From NCBI GenBank assembly GCA_034509425.1, contig JAVTVJ010000048.1, positions 1 to 64,000 on the forward strand: a stretch of 64,000 nt of DNA, read 5' to 3'. This document shows positions 51,130-63,129 of this stretch, piece by piece. The DNA is from Eopsaltria australis. Lineage: Eukaryota; Chordata; Aves; Passeriformes; Petroicidae. The notes under the pieces were generated by a model. It was not told the origin of the DNA, did no database searches, and saw nothing but the letters and a program-made list of their open reading frames with translations. Both the position numbers and the translations under genes were made by a program. Numbering within the stretch: position 1 is the first letter of the stretch; each line of letters opens with the position of its first letter.

Positions 51130-52205
51130 TGATGTTACTGGCTTAGGACTCTTTGACAGATTGGCCACTCTACTTCAAACAAAGATGCTTTTGTCCTAGT
51201 TTATCAATTAGATCCCACCACTCCTAACTTCAATCTTCAGAGATCTTGTGGTCACAAAAAGCAAATTTCTGATGACATCAGTTGTGCAACCTGGTATTGA
51301 CTTCCAAGATATATCTATTCCTGGTCCAGACTTTCTGCTTCACCAGCAGGATGGAGACACCAGATATGCTGGAAGCCCTTAAACCTTATCCCCAAAGCCA
51401 AGTAGTAGATCTTCATATGGTCAATGTCTTTCCAGGCAGTGACATGTGGCTGGACAGCAGAGAGTAATAGTCCAGCACTTTGGTATTGTCCCTACAATCT
51501 CTGGATCTGAGTGCCTGGCAATCAGCAAACCTTCCTAGACAGCAAGGTGGCTGATGGGCCATCCTTCCATCCATCTCCTTGAGGAGGGAACCTCTCTCTG
51601 CCATCACTTGCTGTGTCTTCTTAGTGTTGATACAGATCAGGCTCAGCTATGATGTCTCCTCAGATAGCATTTTTCCCCATCACCTGCTATTAGGACATTG
51701 AACCTGTTCTGCAGGGGCAGGTCTGCAGGGAAGAAGAAACCTGCCTCATGTTTCAAGTAGTCATAAGACTCCAGCCTTTCCTAGTGCAGGACTCTCCATT
51801 TGTCATTGCATCATGTTCAGGCTCTGGCTGTTCTATCCTCTTTCCAGAATTTTCCTCTGCGGGGTCTCTGTGCAGATAGTAAATCCTATGAAAATATTTT
51901 TTGCTATTTTCCCTGATTCTGTGCAGTTTGCTGACCCCCTCCCACAGCTCCCCTGAATCAGTGCACACCTCCTGCAAGAAAGGAGCTCATTTCCCATGAG
52001 CCCAGCCATAGTGAGAGGTTCCAGGTGCTCTCTGCAGTTCCAGGTGCTCTCTGCAGTCCCAGGCCTGGAAAGCTGCCTGCAGCCTCCTCAGTTCTGTCTG
52101 AGCTGAGGCTTCTGCTGTACCAGGAATGTCAGCTGTGGTCAGTGCCAGGAGCCCTGTCCTGTGCCATATCACTATCATAGTTGAGCACTTGCACACTGCC
52201 TCCAT
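51130..52205 (-). pseudogene. CR1 ORF1 pseudogene (coiled part plus esterase domain)
   Basis: CR1 ORF1 encodes an RNA-binding protein with a C-terminal SGNH-type esterase domain. On the minus strand a leucine- and arginine-rich stretch (TELRRLQAAFQAWDC, about 52,100) is followed by VSKLHRIRENSKKYFHRIYY (about 51,915), matching the 'LRSIRESEREID' region, and by RKGWSLMT (about 51,765). After several stops comes VLDYYSLLSSH (about 51,450), matching the esterase 'SDYYPLL' motif, and RNRYILEVNTRLHN (about 51,300), matching 'NRCIMEINTWLR.WC'. The end reads MANLSKS (about 51,160), matching 'LASLVRRALN'. The 'VVGDSLL' nucleophile block was not found intact. Stops and frameshifts make it dead. Confidence 0.78.
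52019..52056. repeat. Exact 19-bp tandem duplication inside CR1 ORF1
   Basis: TTCCAGGTGCTCTCTGCAG occurs twice back to back with no mismatch. Nineteen bases shift the ORF1 frame, so the duplication is itself disabling. Perfect identity inside diverged sequence suggests a recent slippage event. Confidence 0.97.
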
Positions 52206-52404
52206 TGGGGTTTCCAGCTCCCGCCAGGCACCTGTTCTCCAGGCTTGTACCCATCTAACTTGCTCCGCACCACCAGCTCCCTACCACTATCAGGTGCCAG
52301 CTGAAAGCAAAAGTTTGAAGCACCCTTTTTTTCAGGAGTAGCTGAAAATTGTCATTCAAAACTAGAATTTTTGAGAAGTAAAAGCCTGTCATATCTTCTC
52401 TTCT

Positions 52405-52423
52405 GCAGCAGCAGCAGCAGCAG
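52405..52423. repeat. (GCA)6 triplet run
   Basis: About six GCA units near the 5' limit of the CR1 segment. It is not in a gene. Confidence 0.95.
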
Positions 52424-52480
52424 GCAGCCCCTCCAAGTTTCCTAGAAGAGCCATTCCCTATCTGCCTTGCCATTGTACAG

Positions 52481-53112
52481 GTTATCTTGCTATGTGATTC
52501 TTTCTTTTAGGTGAAATTTTTCTTTTGTCTGGGTTTTAGGGTCGAAATACCAATTCTCTGATCTTCGCTTCTCTTTACTTGAAAGGAAACCTACTGGGTA
52601 ACAAAAACATTCACTGTAAAACAGAGTACAGTCCATTTGTGGTTAACATAGCCCCAGCAGGATTTTCAACACCAGAAATCTCACTGCACATTGTTTTGAT
52701 GTGGCTTTCACTGCAAACTGATATTTCCTGGGAAAATATATGCTTCTTTCTAATCGATCCAAGAAGTACACATTAAAATATACAATTATGTCAATTCTGT
52801 AGAAAACCAACACTTAAAAGACAGTGAAAATTGAAACTTAAGTTACACTGAAGTTTTACCTAGGGAAAAACAAAGTGACCGAGATTCATACCAAAACATA
52901 GCAACAGCGCAGTGCTTGGAGACTTTTACCAAAGAATCCCTAAAACTGTCCAGTTCCCTCTGTTTCATCATTATAACAAAATCTGAAACAGACTGAAGGG
53001 ATTTGGGAAATTTGGAAAGAGGCCTCAGTGAAGCATAAATTGCAAATTCCTTTCTAACTAGGAAGATCTAATTCCATTAAGTAACAGCACAGTTTTACGT
53101 ACCATCAGTTAA
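52481..53112. other. Non-genic DNA, nothing recognised
   Basis: Unique-looking sequence between the CR1 5' half and the LTR. No gene or repeat was identified. Confidence 0.55.
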
Positions 53113-53505
53113 GGGGCTTGATGAGGCTGACAGCGGGTCTGACCTCATGGAGGTTGACTTAGAAGCAGTCAAAATCTACCCGTGAGAAAACTTCGTGAGG
53201 AAGTCAGGACGTGAGAGCCTGCAGCCACAATGAAGGCCTCAATGATAGCCGAGAAGATAATCGAAGATGTTCTGCACACAAAGAGATGTCCTTCCTTCAG
53301 AACGGAATTACTTATGATACGTAACTAATTGCTTGTATTGTTTTATGAATGGTCTTTATTTTGTAGACAGCCCTGTCATTGTTTGCTACGCAAACAAACC
53401 ACAGTAGTTGTGAAAAAGGTATAAAAGTACTAACAGAGAAGAATAAAAAATTTTTTTCTGTCCTTGGATTACGTGCGTGTCGTGTGTCCGTCTCTACCGT
53501 GATAA
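53113..53505 (+). mobile_element. Probable solo LTR, ERVK/alpharetrovirus-like layout
   Basis: About 390 bp stand out by their CpG dinucleotides in an otherwise CpG-poor window. The right part has the ordered signals of a short avian-type LTR: GTTTGCTACGCAAACAAACC, a TATA box (TATAAAAG at 53,420), AATAAA 22 bases later (53,442), a T run, then a GTG/CGT-rich segment (ACGTGCGTGTCGTGTGTCCG). TATA and AATAAA so close together means a very short R, as in avian alpharetroviruses. No primer-binding site, gag, pol or env was recognised beside it. Termini are unsure: a TG at 53,119 is a possible start, but I found no matching CA end or clear target duplication. Confidence 0.6.
53420..53447 (+). promoter_or_regulatory. 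LTR TATA box and polyadenylation signal
   Basis: TATAAAA (53,420-53,426) and AATAAA (53,442-53,447) lie on the same strand, 22 bases apart start to start. This is the core promoter and poly-A signal arrangement expected of the LTR above. Whether it is still active cannot be judged from sequence. Confidence 0.55.
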
Positions 53506-53655
53506 TGAGTGACCTGAAATGTGAGGCACTATTTCATTTTGGGAAGTGCACTTCACAGAAATGTGTGCAATTACTGGCAAGAAAAACATCATCAACAACC
53601 ATAAAATCGGGCAAAACAAAGGGTCTCAATGGAAAAAATTGAACATTCCACCAGA

Positions 53656-53693
53656 ATGAGGTGTATGTGTGCTGAAGAACACATACACCTCAT
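53656..53693. repeat. Perfect 15-bp inverted repeat with 8-base loop
   Basis: ATGAGGTGTATGTGT (53,656-53,670) is the exact reverse complement of ACACATACACCTCAT (53,679-53,693), with the loop GCTGAAGA. Pairing does not extend beyond either arm. The stem is shorter than a normal microRNA precursor, and I see no transposon terminal repeats around it. Confidence 0.97.
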
Positions 53694-56600
53694 CAGAGTC
53701 TGGAACATAAATATACACTAGTGACGATAGAAATTTTCACTATCTCATAGGAAAAAACATTAAAATAAATTAGCCATTGTCATAAGAAATATTACAGCAG
53801 GGACAAAAATATTAATTAATGTCATTCCAGAGAAAAGTGACTGTAGAGAGATTTAAACTAACATTAAATACCTAAGCTAAATATCTGTCAGCCAATCTAC
53901 CTTCAGAGGTATTCAGAAGTATGTTGATAAAATCATACATATTCTTTAAGATGGATGAATTTGAGACTTTGGTCTGGAAACTATGTTAGTCACACTAGGA
54001 AACTGATTTCTGAGGAATTCAACACAGATGCTGAGAAAACAAGATGCTAAATAAATAATTTATATTGTTGGGATGAGACTGTGATATCAAAGTGGCAAAC
54101 AGATCTGAAAAAATTAAGAAAAATTAGAAAAAAGAAGTGTATTCACATTTCTTTTCAGAAATGATCAATAGGTCTGGTTTGAAAAGAAATGCATTAAATA
54201 TATCAGGTAATATATCCCATATCTGAAGATAGCTGTAAGCTTTGGATCCAAAGAAAGTTATTAGGATGAAAGTTACATTAAAATCAGGGAAGTTTCTTTT
54301 CAACTAATTTTAGGTCATGCCCTGAAGTGATCTGTAGGGGATAAAAATATGTAAAGTTCCATTAAATAGCATTCAGAACCTCATTAATAAAATAGTATAA
54401 CATGGTATAATGGTCAATAATACATATTTTGGCACAAAAAGGGAACTTAAAAGTAAAATAATATGTTATGGTAAGCTATTCTCTTTCAAGAGTGTTTCTC
54501 AGGAAATGGTTTTCCTCAAGAAATGTTGCTACACTACTTTTCAGAACAAACATTTATGTAAAATGTAGTGGAAAAATACCCTTTATACTCTAAGTTTTGA
54601 AGTTGATGAGTGCATATATGAAACATTTGAGGAATAATAATCTTGATAAACACTTTTCTTACAAAATCTCACAGGAACTAATTTTCAGTAGTAAATTAAC
54701 TAAAATTAACTTTTCTTTAAGTATTAAACCAAACATTTATTTTCAGCCGTTCTATGATATTTTTGTGACAAAGTCAGAAATGCTCAGTCGTGAGTACCCC
54801 ATAAGAATTTTTTTATTCCTTATTCCCTTTTTAATTTACGGCCTTTTAATAATGACTAATGCAGAAAAGCACATGGTCCATTTATTGTATTAAATACTTC
54901 ATTGCAGAGGAAGAAGCAATATCATAAAAGGAAATTAAAAAATACAATAAGAGCAGCAAGTCAGAGAGGTTGGAAACGCAGCTTAGCTTTTCAGTGTTAT
55001 TGATACAAGTAGATGGGTTTCCAAAGCGGTTTTTTTCTGATGTCTTGAAGCAAGATTTTATGAGAAACCAAGCTTTCTAAACTATGCATTACAGTGAGAA
55101 TACATTTATTTAAGACTATGGAATCATAATATTGATTACCTTTTAAGACTTTAATTTCATTTTCTTGATTCAAATCACTATTAATTAATAAAAGTATTTT
55201 CAACACTGTACTGAAAGATGTGTGCAGCTAAATTGAACTCAAAAAGGTTCACAGAGGTTCATAAATTTGTAAATCAAAATGTTAAGAAACTGATATTTAA
55301 ATGGATTGGATTTTAATTTAGACTCATAGGGACACTCAGTTTAGGTCAGCACAAAATCAAAGATAGAAGCCATTAAGTGTAAAGTGTGGCATAATTTGTA
55401 CTCATGATATTTCATATAGTTAAATCAGTGAAACAAGATAATAATACGTATATCTTCAAAAACAACAGGGTTTTTCTTTGTGAGAGACTCTTACAAGATA
55501 ATGGCTCAGTCAGTGTTTCATGAAGTTACACCTACCCATCCAAACAGAAATGGAATATAGGCCTAATGAGATTGAATCTAGATTAAAGTTATTTCTCTCC
55601 TTTTTTTCAAAATACGTATTTTCTAACATCTATAAACAAGAAGAAAAAAAATTCAAATCACAAAAATGAGGGAAAAGATTAATACATTTAATCATCTAAA
55701 TTCAGTGTTTATCTAAATTTGGTATCTTTCTCAGTGCTTTGTTAAAATACCCTTGCGATAGAAAAGGGAAAATGACAATACCCTTTTAGATTTAAATCTG
55801 TTTTCTCCATAGTTGGACTATCTGATACCTAATGCAGCTATTTTTAATAGGTTTTAATCTTACTATAGGAGAAAAAATATCTCTAAAAAGGGATACTAGC
55901 AAACTGCATTCCTGTAACAACTCATTCTGCTACATGTCAGAGAATAAAGTATACAAATTAAAAAGTACTGAAAATTGTACTGCAAGTAGAAATCAGGTGC
56001 TCAAACTAGAAGAAATGGACCATAAACAAATGCTGAAAATTACAGAGAAAAATAAGACAAGGCAAACAAAATGGTTTGTCATCACTCTGCTTTTATCAGT
56101 GTGTCAGAACTGAGTAACTAAAAAGAACAATTAAAAAATACAAAAAGGCATGGTTTATATTATTGCTTCATGGTTACTAAATACTTTTTTTTTTTTTTAA
56201 ACCTCCATATTGGTAACAATTGGAAAAGTACCTTTGGACTGCTTCATATATAAGCATGTAATAGATGGAATTGTGGCATTTCTCCACCACAAGTGTTCCC
56301 AAATTCATATCCTATGCTGGAAAATGTTGACTCAGGCATGATTTACCACTCTGCTTATAATATTTATAGTTATACATATAAAACCTACTCTGTGTTGCTA
56401 CTCCAGTGTTTCTCTTATTGGAAAGTGATGGAAATTGAGGCATGATCACATATCAGCTGCAGGATTTACTCTGAAGAATAAAATGGCAGTTGATATCTAG
56501 AAATAAAGACTATTTATATATAAGACTGCACAGTGCATTTCCTAAGAACTGGGTAGGAACACTCTGAACTCTTTCAATCCTATCTGGATTCTATCAATGT

Positions 56601-59600
56601 TTCTCAGTACTTCATAGTCATGGGGGGTTTTTGAATAAGGTTGCCAAAGTGGTTCAGTGTTAATACATGTGGAATATCTGACCTTCAAAATCTGGCCTGT
56701 TTTTAAATACATATCTATAAATAGAGAAAATATATTATAAATTATATAATGTGCATAACCCCCTAAAGCTCAGTATTTTCCAATAGGGCCAAGAATTTAG
56801 TTTTACATGAAAGTATAATCATTCCTCTTGCAGATATTGACACATAATAGTTTTACTCAGCCTATCTTGGAACTACTGAAAGAACTTCATCCTACCAAAC
56901 ATGTATTCACATCCTTTATAATCACTTAACGTTTAAGCAACTACTAAATTCAGACAGGTTAACTGTAAATATAGCTAAGTGCTGGAATTAAAATATGTCA
57001 CCATACAATTATATAGAAGTCCCAAATGTGTGATTGTTATTTTTCATATCTTTCACCTTTTGTGTTTCTAGAAAACAGGAAATTATTTTATACTCTCATA
57101 TATGTAGTTGATTGACTGCTTTCCTTGTTTAATTGTGCATATATCCAGCTGTTTGTGTCCATTCACTCCATGAGTACTGCACTAGAGGCACCTGACCAAG
57201 TAATAAGCTTTTATTGTTTATGTGACAGACAAGGAACCACCACCTACACATTATGTACTGCCAGATATCCAGCAGATATATATTTACAGCACAACAGTTA
57301 TACTGTGTGCACATTTTAACAATCAGAAAAATAGTTCAAATAATTGCACTGTATGCACAATATTGCATATCATCTGCATCATAACTGTCTGGTCTTCTTA
57401 TTTAAAAATCTGGTATTATAACTCATCATTAAGCTGAAAAATTCTTACTGTCTGGAGTTATATTTAGATATTTAAAAATGTCTAAAAGAGGGGGATTTTT
57501 TATCCATTCTTATACTTACATATAATTCAAAATAGGAATTTTCATCCTAATTCCACCCTCGAAGTGATAACTGCCAGTTGAGTTCAAATATATACTTCAC
57601 AAAAACATCAAAAGGGACTTCTTGCATTCTCATTCTCCAAAAGTAAGGGAAGCTTTGGAAGGTGCCTCTAAGGAAAAAAATACTCTTTCTTCTTTTTTGT
57701 ACAGTTTAACCCTATTAAATAAATCCTCTGATGGTGACTTACTTTTATTCATGTTAGAATAAATGTAGTGTCACTTCAATTAAGTTGAACTGAATTAAAT
57801 AAATTTTTAAAGGGACAAAAAGTAGGTTCTCACTTCTAGCATATTTAAAATAACAGTAGGTCTTTGTCTCCTATCTATTGCACGTTTTCAATGAAATTAA
57901 GTTTAAAACAGGTCATCTCCATCAGCTTTAGTGTAGTTGTTAGCCTAACTGAATTCAGTGTGGGATTAAACATCAAGTGAAAATTAAGGATGTGAATACA
58001 TGCTTTGTAGGATGAAATTCAAATGGGGAATGATTAGGGTTCCTTGTGATTAAGCACTTTTTTCTTAAAAACAAGTAGGAAGTGTCAATAAGCCCATCCA
58101 TGTAGAATTATCTAGCCAAAACTGAAACTTTCAATTCTGATCTTAGAGTAAGGTCATTGCATTTGACAATAATACAGATTTCAGAGGACCAAAGCCTTTT
58201 TTTTTTTATATTTAACATATATGACCTTTTCACAAGACTACAGAGACATCACTATAATTCCATAAAAGTTTTTATGACTCCTCAGGGCACAAGGGTGACT
58301 GGTAAATCCTAAAATCTGAAATATTATAATTAAAATATATTTTAAACAACCTAATAATTAAAAAGACAAATTTATTTTTGTGGAAGAAATAGATTATTTG
58401 AAATAGATTATTTTTCATATAGCAGATATCTAACAAAGAAATTGCAGTGATAGACAGTAGATATATTTTATATTGCTCCTGCTTTGCAGAAAGACAGAAT
58501 AAAATCTCAGAGATAAAATTCCTGAAATATAGCACAGAACTTTGTCATTGTATCCATCAGAGGAAAATTAATTCCCTAGAGGAGTCTGCCAAGCTTCTTA
58601 ACAAAAATATCCATACAATTTATGCTTCAATCATGGCCAAATTCTTTCAATTACATGAGGACTAACTGGTACATCAGCAGCCTCTCCAGTGGGCTATTTC
58701 AATTTCATTACTTTTATGCTAGTAGATGACAGGTTGTTGTTGAAATTGATCTCTTTTATAAGGTTCATAACATACTTTTCAAATTACTGTGCATCTTCAG
58801 ATTTTCTTCTTTTCTCAAATGCCTTAAGAAAGGTCAATAACATCAACAATATAGTCTTGGTTAAAGTAGCACTACTTAAAAGAATAGCTTTCATTTAATT
58901 ATGGTTTTGGTCTTATACTATCAGCTGGCAAGGTCAGATCTGTCATCCTTACTTTTCTGCTTATTTACCTATGTGAGCAGTGATTCCAATTATTTTTTAG
59001 AAACAACACAAAAAATAAGACATTCCTGAGCTGTAAATAAGCCTGGAAAAACTGAACAGCTGCATATCTAAATGGTCAGAACTTCTCAAGATCTATCTGG
59101 TGCTATCCTTGGACTGCTGCTGGTTCTCCATTTTCAGCTAATGATTAGTCCTTCAGCTAATAGACTTTAAATCTAATTTGTATTTTTCTACACTATAGCT
59201 GCAGTCACTACAGATGTACTCCAAGCATTTTAAAATTCTTTTAAAGTACACATATTTATACTTTCAAATGAAACCTGTTGGTTTATAAAATCTTGCTTAA
59301 TATCTTCATAGGTAGAGTGAATGGAATTTTTTTAAACTGCAATAAAGCTTCTGAAAAGCAGAATTTCCATCAATACTATCTGGAAGCAAGCTAGTAGTCA
59401 AATCTATTTAGAATTCTCTTAAACCTGCTTTAAACATTGCCAGCTTTTAGCATTTGTGCCAGATTTTTTCATGACTGGTGTTGGCCAAGGGTGTGTGCTT
59501 TGGGAAAGCTTCAGTGGAAATTGATCAACTATCTTTGACATGTGAGTTGAGGAAAAAGGCATGATTTGGCCAATGTAATAAAGTTGGCCACCTTTTCCTC

Positions 59601-60559
59601 ATAAAGTTTCAATGTCTCCAGTCTTTGAAGCAGAAGCTGACATTTGGAATAGTAGCTTCTATATTATCTATCTTTCTTCTCTTGTCTTCATGAATTTGAA
59701 GAATATGGCCAAATTATAAGAACTCGAATCGCTAAAGAATGTATAGTTGTGAGTTATTTCATTGATTTTTTTCTATTGTTGTGCCTACATAATAATTTAA
59801 TATGTCCAAGCTTCTCACAGGTCACAGCACTTACTAAAATGTCATTTACTAAACTGTGCCTCTACTTTCTTCAAAAAGCCATTGGACATGCTCCAGCCCT
59901 AAACTAAGTACTAAAAAGTACTAAAAATCTGAGTTTGTTAAAGAGGACTTTAAATGCCCTGGTTGGAAAAGGGCACAAGGTCTGAGTCTGACACCTAATT
60001 AGCTTCTTTTCTTAATGATGCAAAAGGAATTTCATAGTGATAAAGAGGAGTCAGACAGACATGAAGACAAAATTTTGGAGTGCATCAGCTAAGAGAGAAT
60101 GTGAGAATGAGAAGCAAGATCTGTTAAAGCAAGAAGATAGGATTAGGGAATAAAAGGGGGACATGTTGGACAAGAAAAATAAATTATCAGCTGCTGGGAC
60201 AAAGAACACAAGCTAAGAAAAGCACTAAGTCCAGACATAGATCACACAAGACATGTACTAAGAATGACTGGGAAAAGGGAAAGGAACTATGAACTCACTA
60301 AAAACACATTTATGAAAACATCTGAATTTCCAACTAAGGTGTAGAAAGTAATCTTGTGTTAGTCCGTATAATTTTAGGGATCTGGACACTTGCATTTAAA
60401 GCCCAAAAATTTTTATTTAGCACTCTATTCTGTCATTCTTTTCTTTTTTTCTTTTTGAGAAATGAAAAAAACCTTTACCACCAGGTTATTAGATATGTAA
60501 GAGATTTCCAATCACATCAGCTTGGAAGAAGTTAATACAGACTTTCTTCCTTCATAGCT
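53694..60559. other. Non-genic AT-rich DNA
   Basis: No gene or recognisable transposon. The largest frames are 98 codons (54,597-54,893, plus) and 93 codons (55,832-56,113, plus), lysine- and isoleucine-rich as expected from base composition. Poly-T runs lie near 56,187 and 58,198. A 14-base direct doubling (GAAATAGATTATTT) lies near 58,385-58,412. Confidence 0.6.
59549..59600. repeat. Imperfect inverted repeat
   Basis: GAGGAAAAAGG on the left pairs with CCTTTTCCTC on the right with one bulged A. Inside are TTGGCCAA on the left and TTGGCCA on the right. The structure has an internal loop and is not a clean hairpin. It could be a transposon remnant, but no family was recognised. Confidence 0.6.
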
Positions 60560-60810
60560 GCATCCTCTACTTTCCAGATCATGAGGTTATCCTTTGGCTA
60601 ATTGCAGAATATCTTTGATGTTTTGCAGTTTCCTGTATTTGTTACCCAACAGATGTCCAGTTCATTGTAGTCACCCTTGAGCAAATTATCTTGTTGTCCC
60701 AAGTTTTAATACTTACCCAGTAGTGTTTTTGTTTGTTTTCCTGTTGCTCTCTTCAGTCCTCTGGGTCTGCAGCAGATGCTTATTATAGTTTCTCTTTTGT
60801 CTTCACTATT
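60560..60810 (-). mobile_element. Ancient CR1 endonuclease fragment (antisense)
   Basis: The minus-strand translation contains, in one frame, IISICCRPRG (about 60,790), then KGDYNELDICWVTNTGNCKT (about 60,675 down) and, after one stop, PKDNLMI. This follows the C-terminal part of the CR1 apurinic-type endonuclease: '..VYYRPP', then the 'GDFN.PDICW..NT' block with its catalytic aspartate and asparagine, then '..DNFL'. The Asp-Asn pair of the block survives as GDYN. At least one stop lies inside and no other CR1 domain is attached, so it is an old fragment. Confidence 0.72.
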
Positions 60811-63129
60811 ATTCTGTCCGTATGTGAAATATTTTGCTGACATTTCACACTTTTGAAACTTTTGAAGAATGTGGATGAAAAACATTAGGAAGAGAGGTCT
60901 GGGAAAAACTAGTCATTAACATCTGCACAGCTAGTGGAGATTAGAAAAGACACACAAACTGCCCTGAAGAGAAAGAATGTACTATTTCCCTCAGCTCAGA
61001 AGGCATCACTGGCACACTTTCCTCACCAGCCACTTTCTCTTTATTGTGGAAAAACAGCCTATTCTTTGAAGTTTATTTTATACCTGATTCTTTTGTGTTT
61101 ATTCTTATCAACTACTAAACAATAATACCATGCCCATAGTGACAATTAATCTATGGGAACGGTATCTGTGAAACTGCACACGTGCTGCTCAATATATGAA
61201 AAGGTCTCACTAATAATTCTCTTGAATATAAAAAACTCACCTGCAGTTTGAATATGATGATAGGACAAGACTTCCCTCCTGGGTCATCTTCAGTCCTTGG
61301 AAATGAGTTTTCCCTAAACTAGTTCCTGAAAAAAATCTAATTGTATTTATAACAATTTTATTGACAAACTGAACCAAGTAATGAGATATTTCATTCTCCT
61401 AATGCTTAGTGTAACACATATCCTAGGAGACATCTCAGTCTGCAATGAATCTTGTAACAAAAAAGGAACGAAGCACAGCAGTATCCTCTCTTCCTGTCTG
61501 TTTTTTACGGGTATCCACTATCCATAGCTAATACAGACTTACTGCAGCCTCCTATGTTTTGTCTGAGGAAGCACAGATTGACCTTTAGGTATCAATAATA
61601 GAGAGTATGAATACAGTATTCTTGTGCAGGCCTTCTGGCACACTTCAAACCAAAACTCAGCAGAGATTTGCAAAAGAATGTAATGATGCTGAACACACAT
61701 ATTGGACTAAAAAATTTTGTTCATTTCTCAGCCCATACATCCCTTCATCAAAGATATGAAGACAATATTCTAAATCTTGCAATTAAGTGAGAATACAGAT
61801 TGACAACTTTTTAATTTGACTTCTTTCAGTTTTTCCTAAACCAAGTAACCTTATCATCACACAAAGATTTTCTTGTACTACAAACATAAAATGTGTTTTC
61901 AGTCTGTCAGTGAAGATATATAGCATAAAATGTATAAATTCAAAGTTCAATCCTCATTTCAGAATTATGCCTTTAGAATGTCTTCAGAACACCTTAGACA
62001 TTTCACAGTAGTGCAGAAGAGTGCAATATATTCTTTACAGATCCAGGTAGCTATGCTGGTCAGAAAACATGTGGTCATCATCTTGATTATCTTTAATTTT
62101 TCTTAACCTCTCAAGACTATTTCTCTTCAAAGAAGGAAGAGAGGCATGCCAGATAAAATCATTTAGTATTCTGCCTTATGTTTAGAGGGGACATAGGTAA
62201 AATAGTGAAAATAGCTGATGTACTATTAAGAAACTAAAAGCTATTTACACCACCAGCCTTTCCTTGGTATTTTGTCTTTTTTTTTTTTTTAATTTTTTAA
62301 GAGGCAAATTAAACTACACCTTCAGGAATGGGGCATGCATTTTGGTCAAACCTCCACAGCACAATAGAGCAAGGTCCAGAAGCAGCCAAAAAAGCATTGA
62401 ACTGAACTGGCAAGATTACCCAGTGGTGTGTGATCTTATTACATTGACCATATAGACACATTTATTCAAAATCAGTATTTCATAAAAATACATTCTAGTT
62501 ATTCCTGCACCCACAGCTTCTATATGTTTATACAAACCACAGAACATTCAGTAATATCTAGGTTTTTCAGTCTGGAGCTCAGCTATGAGAAGATGGCTTT
62601 CATTTCTGAATCACTAATGGGGGATTTCTATCATGTAACTTGAGCTATTTAGAAGTAAGACCTTAGAGATGCTCAGCGTCAGCAGCAGGAAGATGAGCAT
62701 GTCACAATGTAAATTAATTCCATTTATCAATCTTTTTCAAGATGGGTGATTATATAGCTGCCTGTTTCTCTTGACTTGTCACTAGATGACAATTTACTCT
62801 AGTCACCTATCTTCTAAATAGCTGGTTAGGATAAATGCACCATCCCACCATCATAAGTTTTCATAAACCCTAATTAAAGCTAAAATGTAGCACACAGACT
62901 GTACATACTGGGAAACAGGCATGGTGGTATCTACACTTATTTTTTTTCTTAAACTAGGCTTTTTAAATGGTATCTCTTTTTACTCTCCTAGGAAAACCTA
63001 TGCAAAGAAACTAAAGTAAATACTGGTTTTGATGAACAAGCTTTTCCACTACAAAGACAAAAAAAAAGTAGGACCATATTTCACTCCTTGAAAAGGTTAG
63101 CAAACTATTTCGTAAAGTGGTTTCCTTGG
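60811..63129. other. Non-genic DNA, nothing recognised
   Basis: No gene. A T run near 62,278 and only short chance frames are present. Confidence 0.6.

Larger units (their letters stand above)
50880..52480 (-). mobile_element. CR1 LINE 5' half with ORF1 (antisense)
   Basis: On the minus strand this covers the ORF1 region of an avian CR1, from the 5' side near 52,480 to the ORF1/ORF2 junction near 50,900. A long 5' part is unusual, since most CR1 copies keep only the 3' end. The ORF2 core that should follow is missing; the next recognisable CR1 sequence downstream is the RT C-terminal block at 50,150-50,330. GC content is clearly higher than in flanking DNA, as expected of this region. Limits are approximate. 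Confidence 0.8.

Noticed and set aside
53379..53642. 87-codon frame overlapping the LTR as a viral protein
   Set aside because: It starts inside the LTR promoter region and runs across the LTR edge into flanking DNA; no retroviral motif was recognised.
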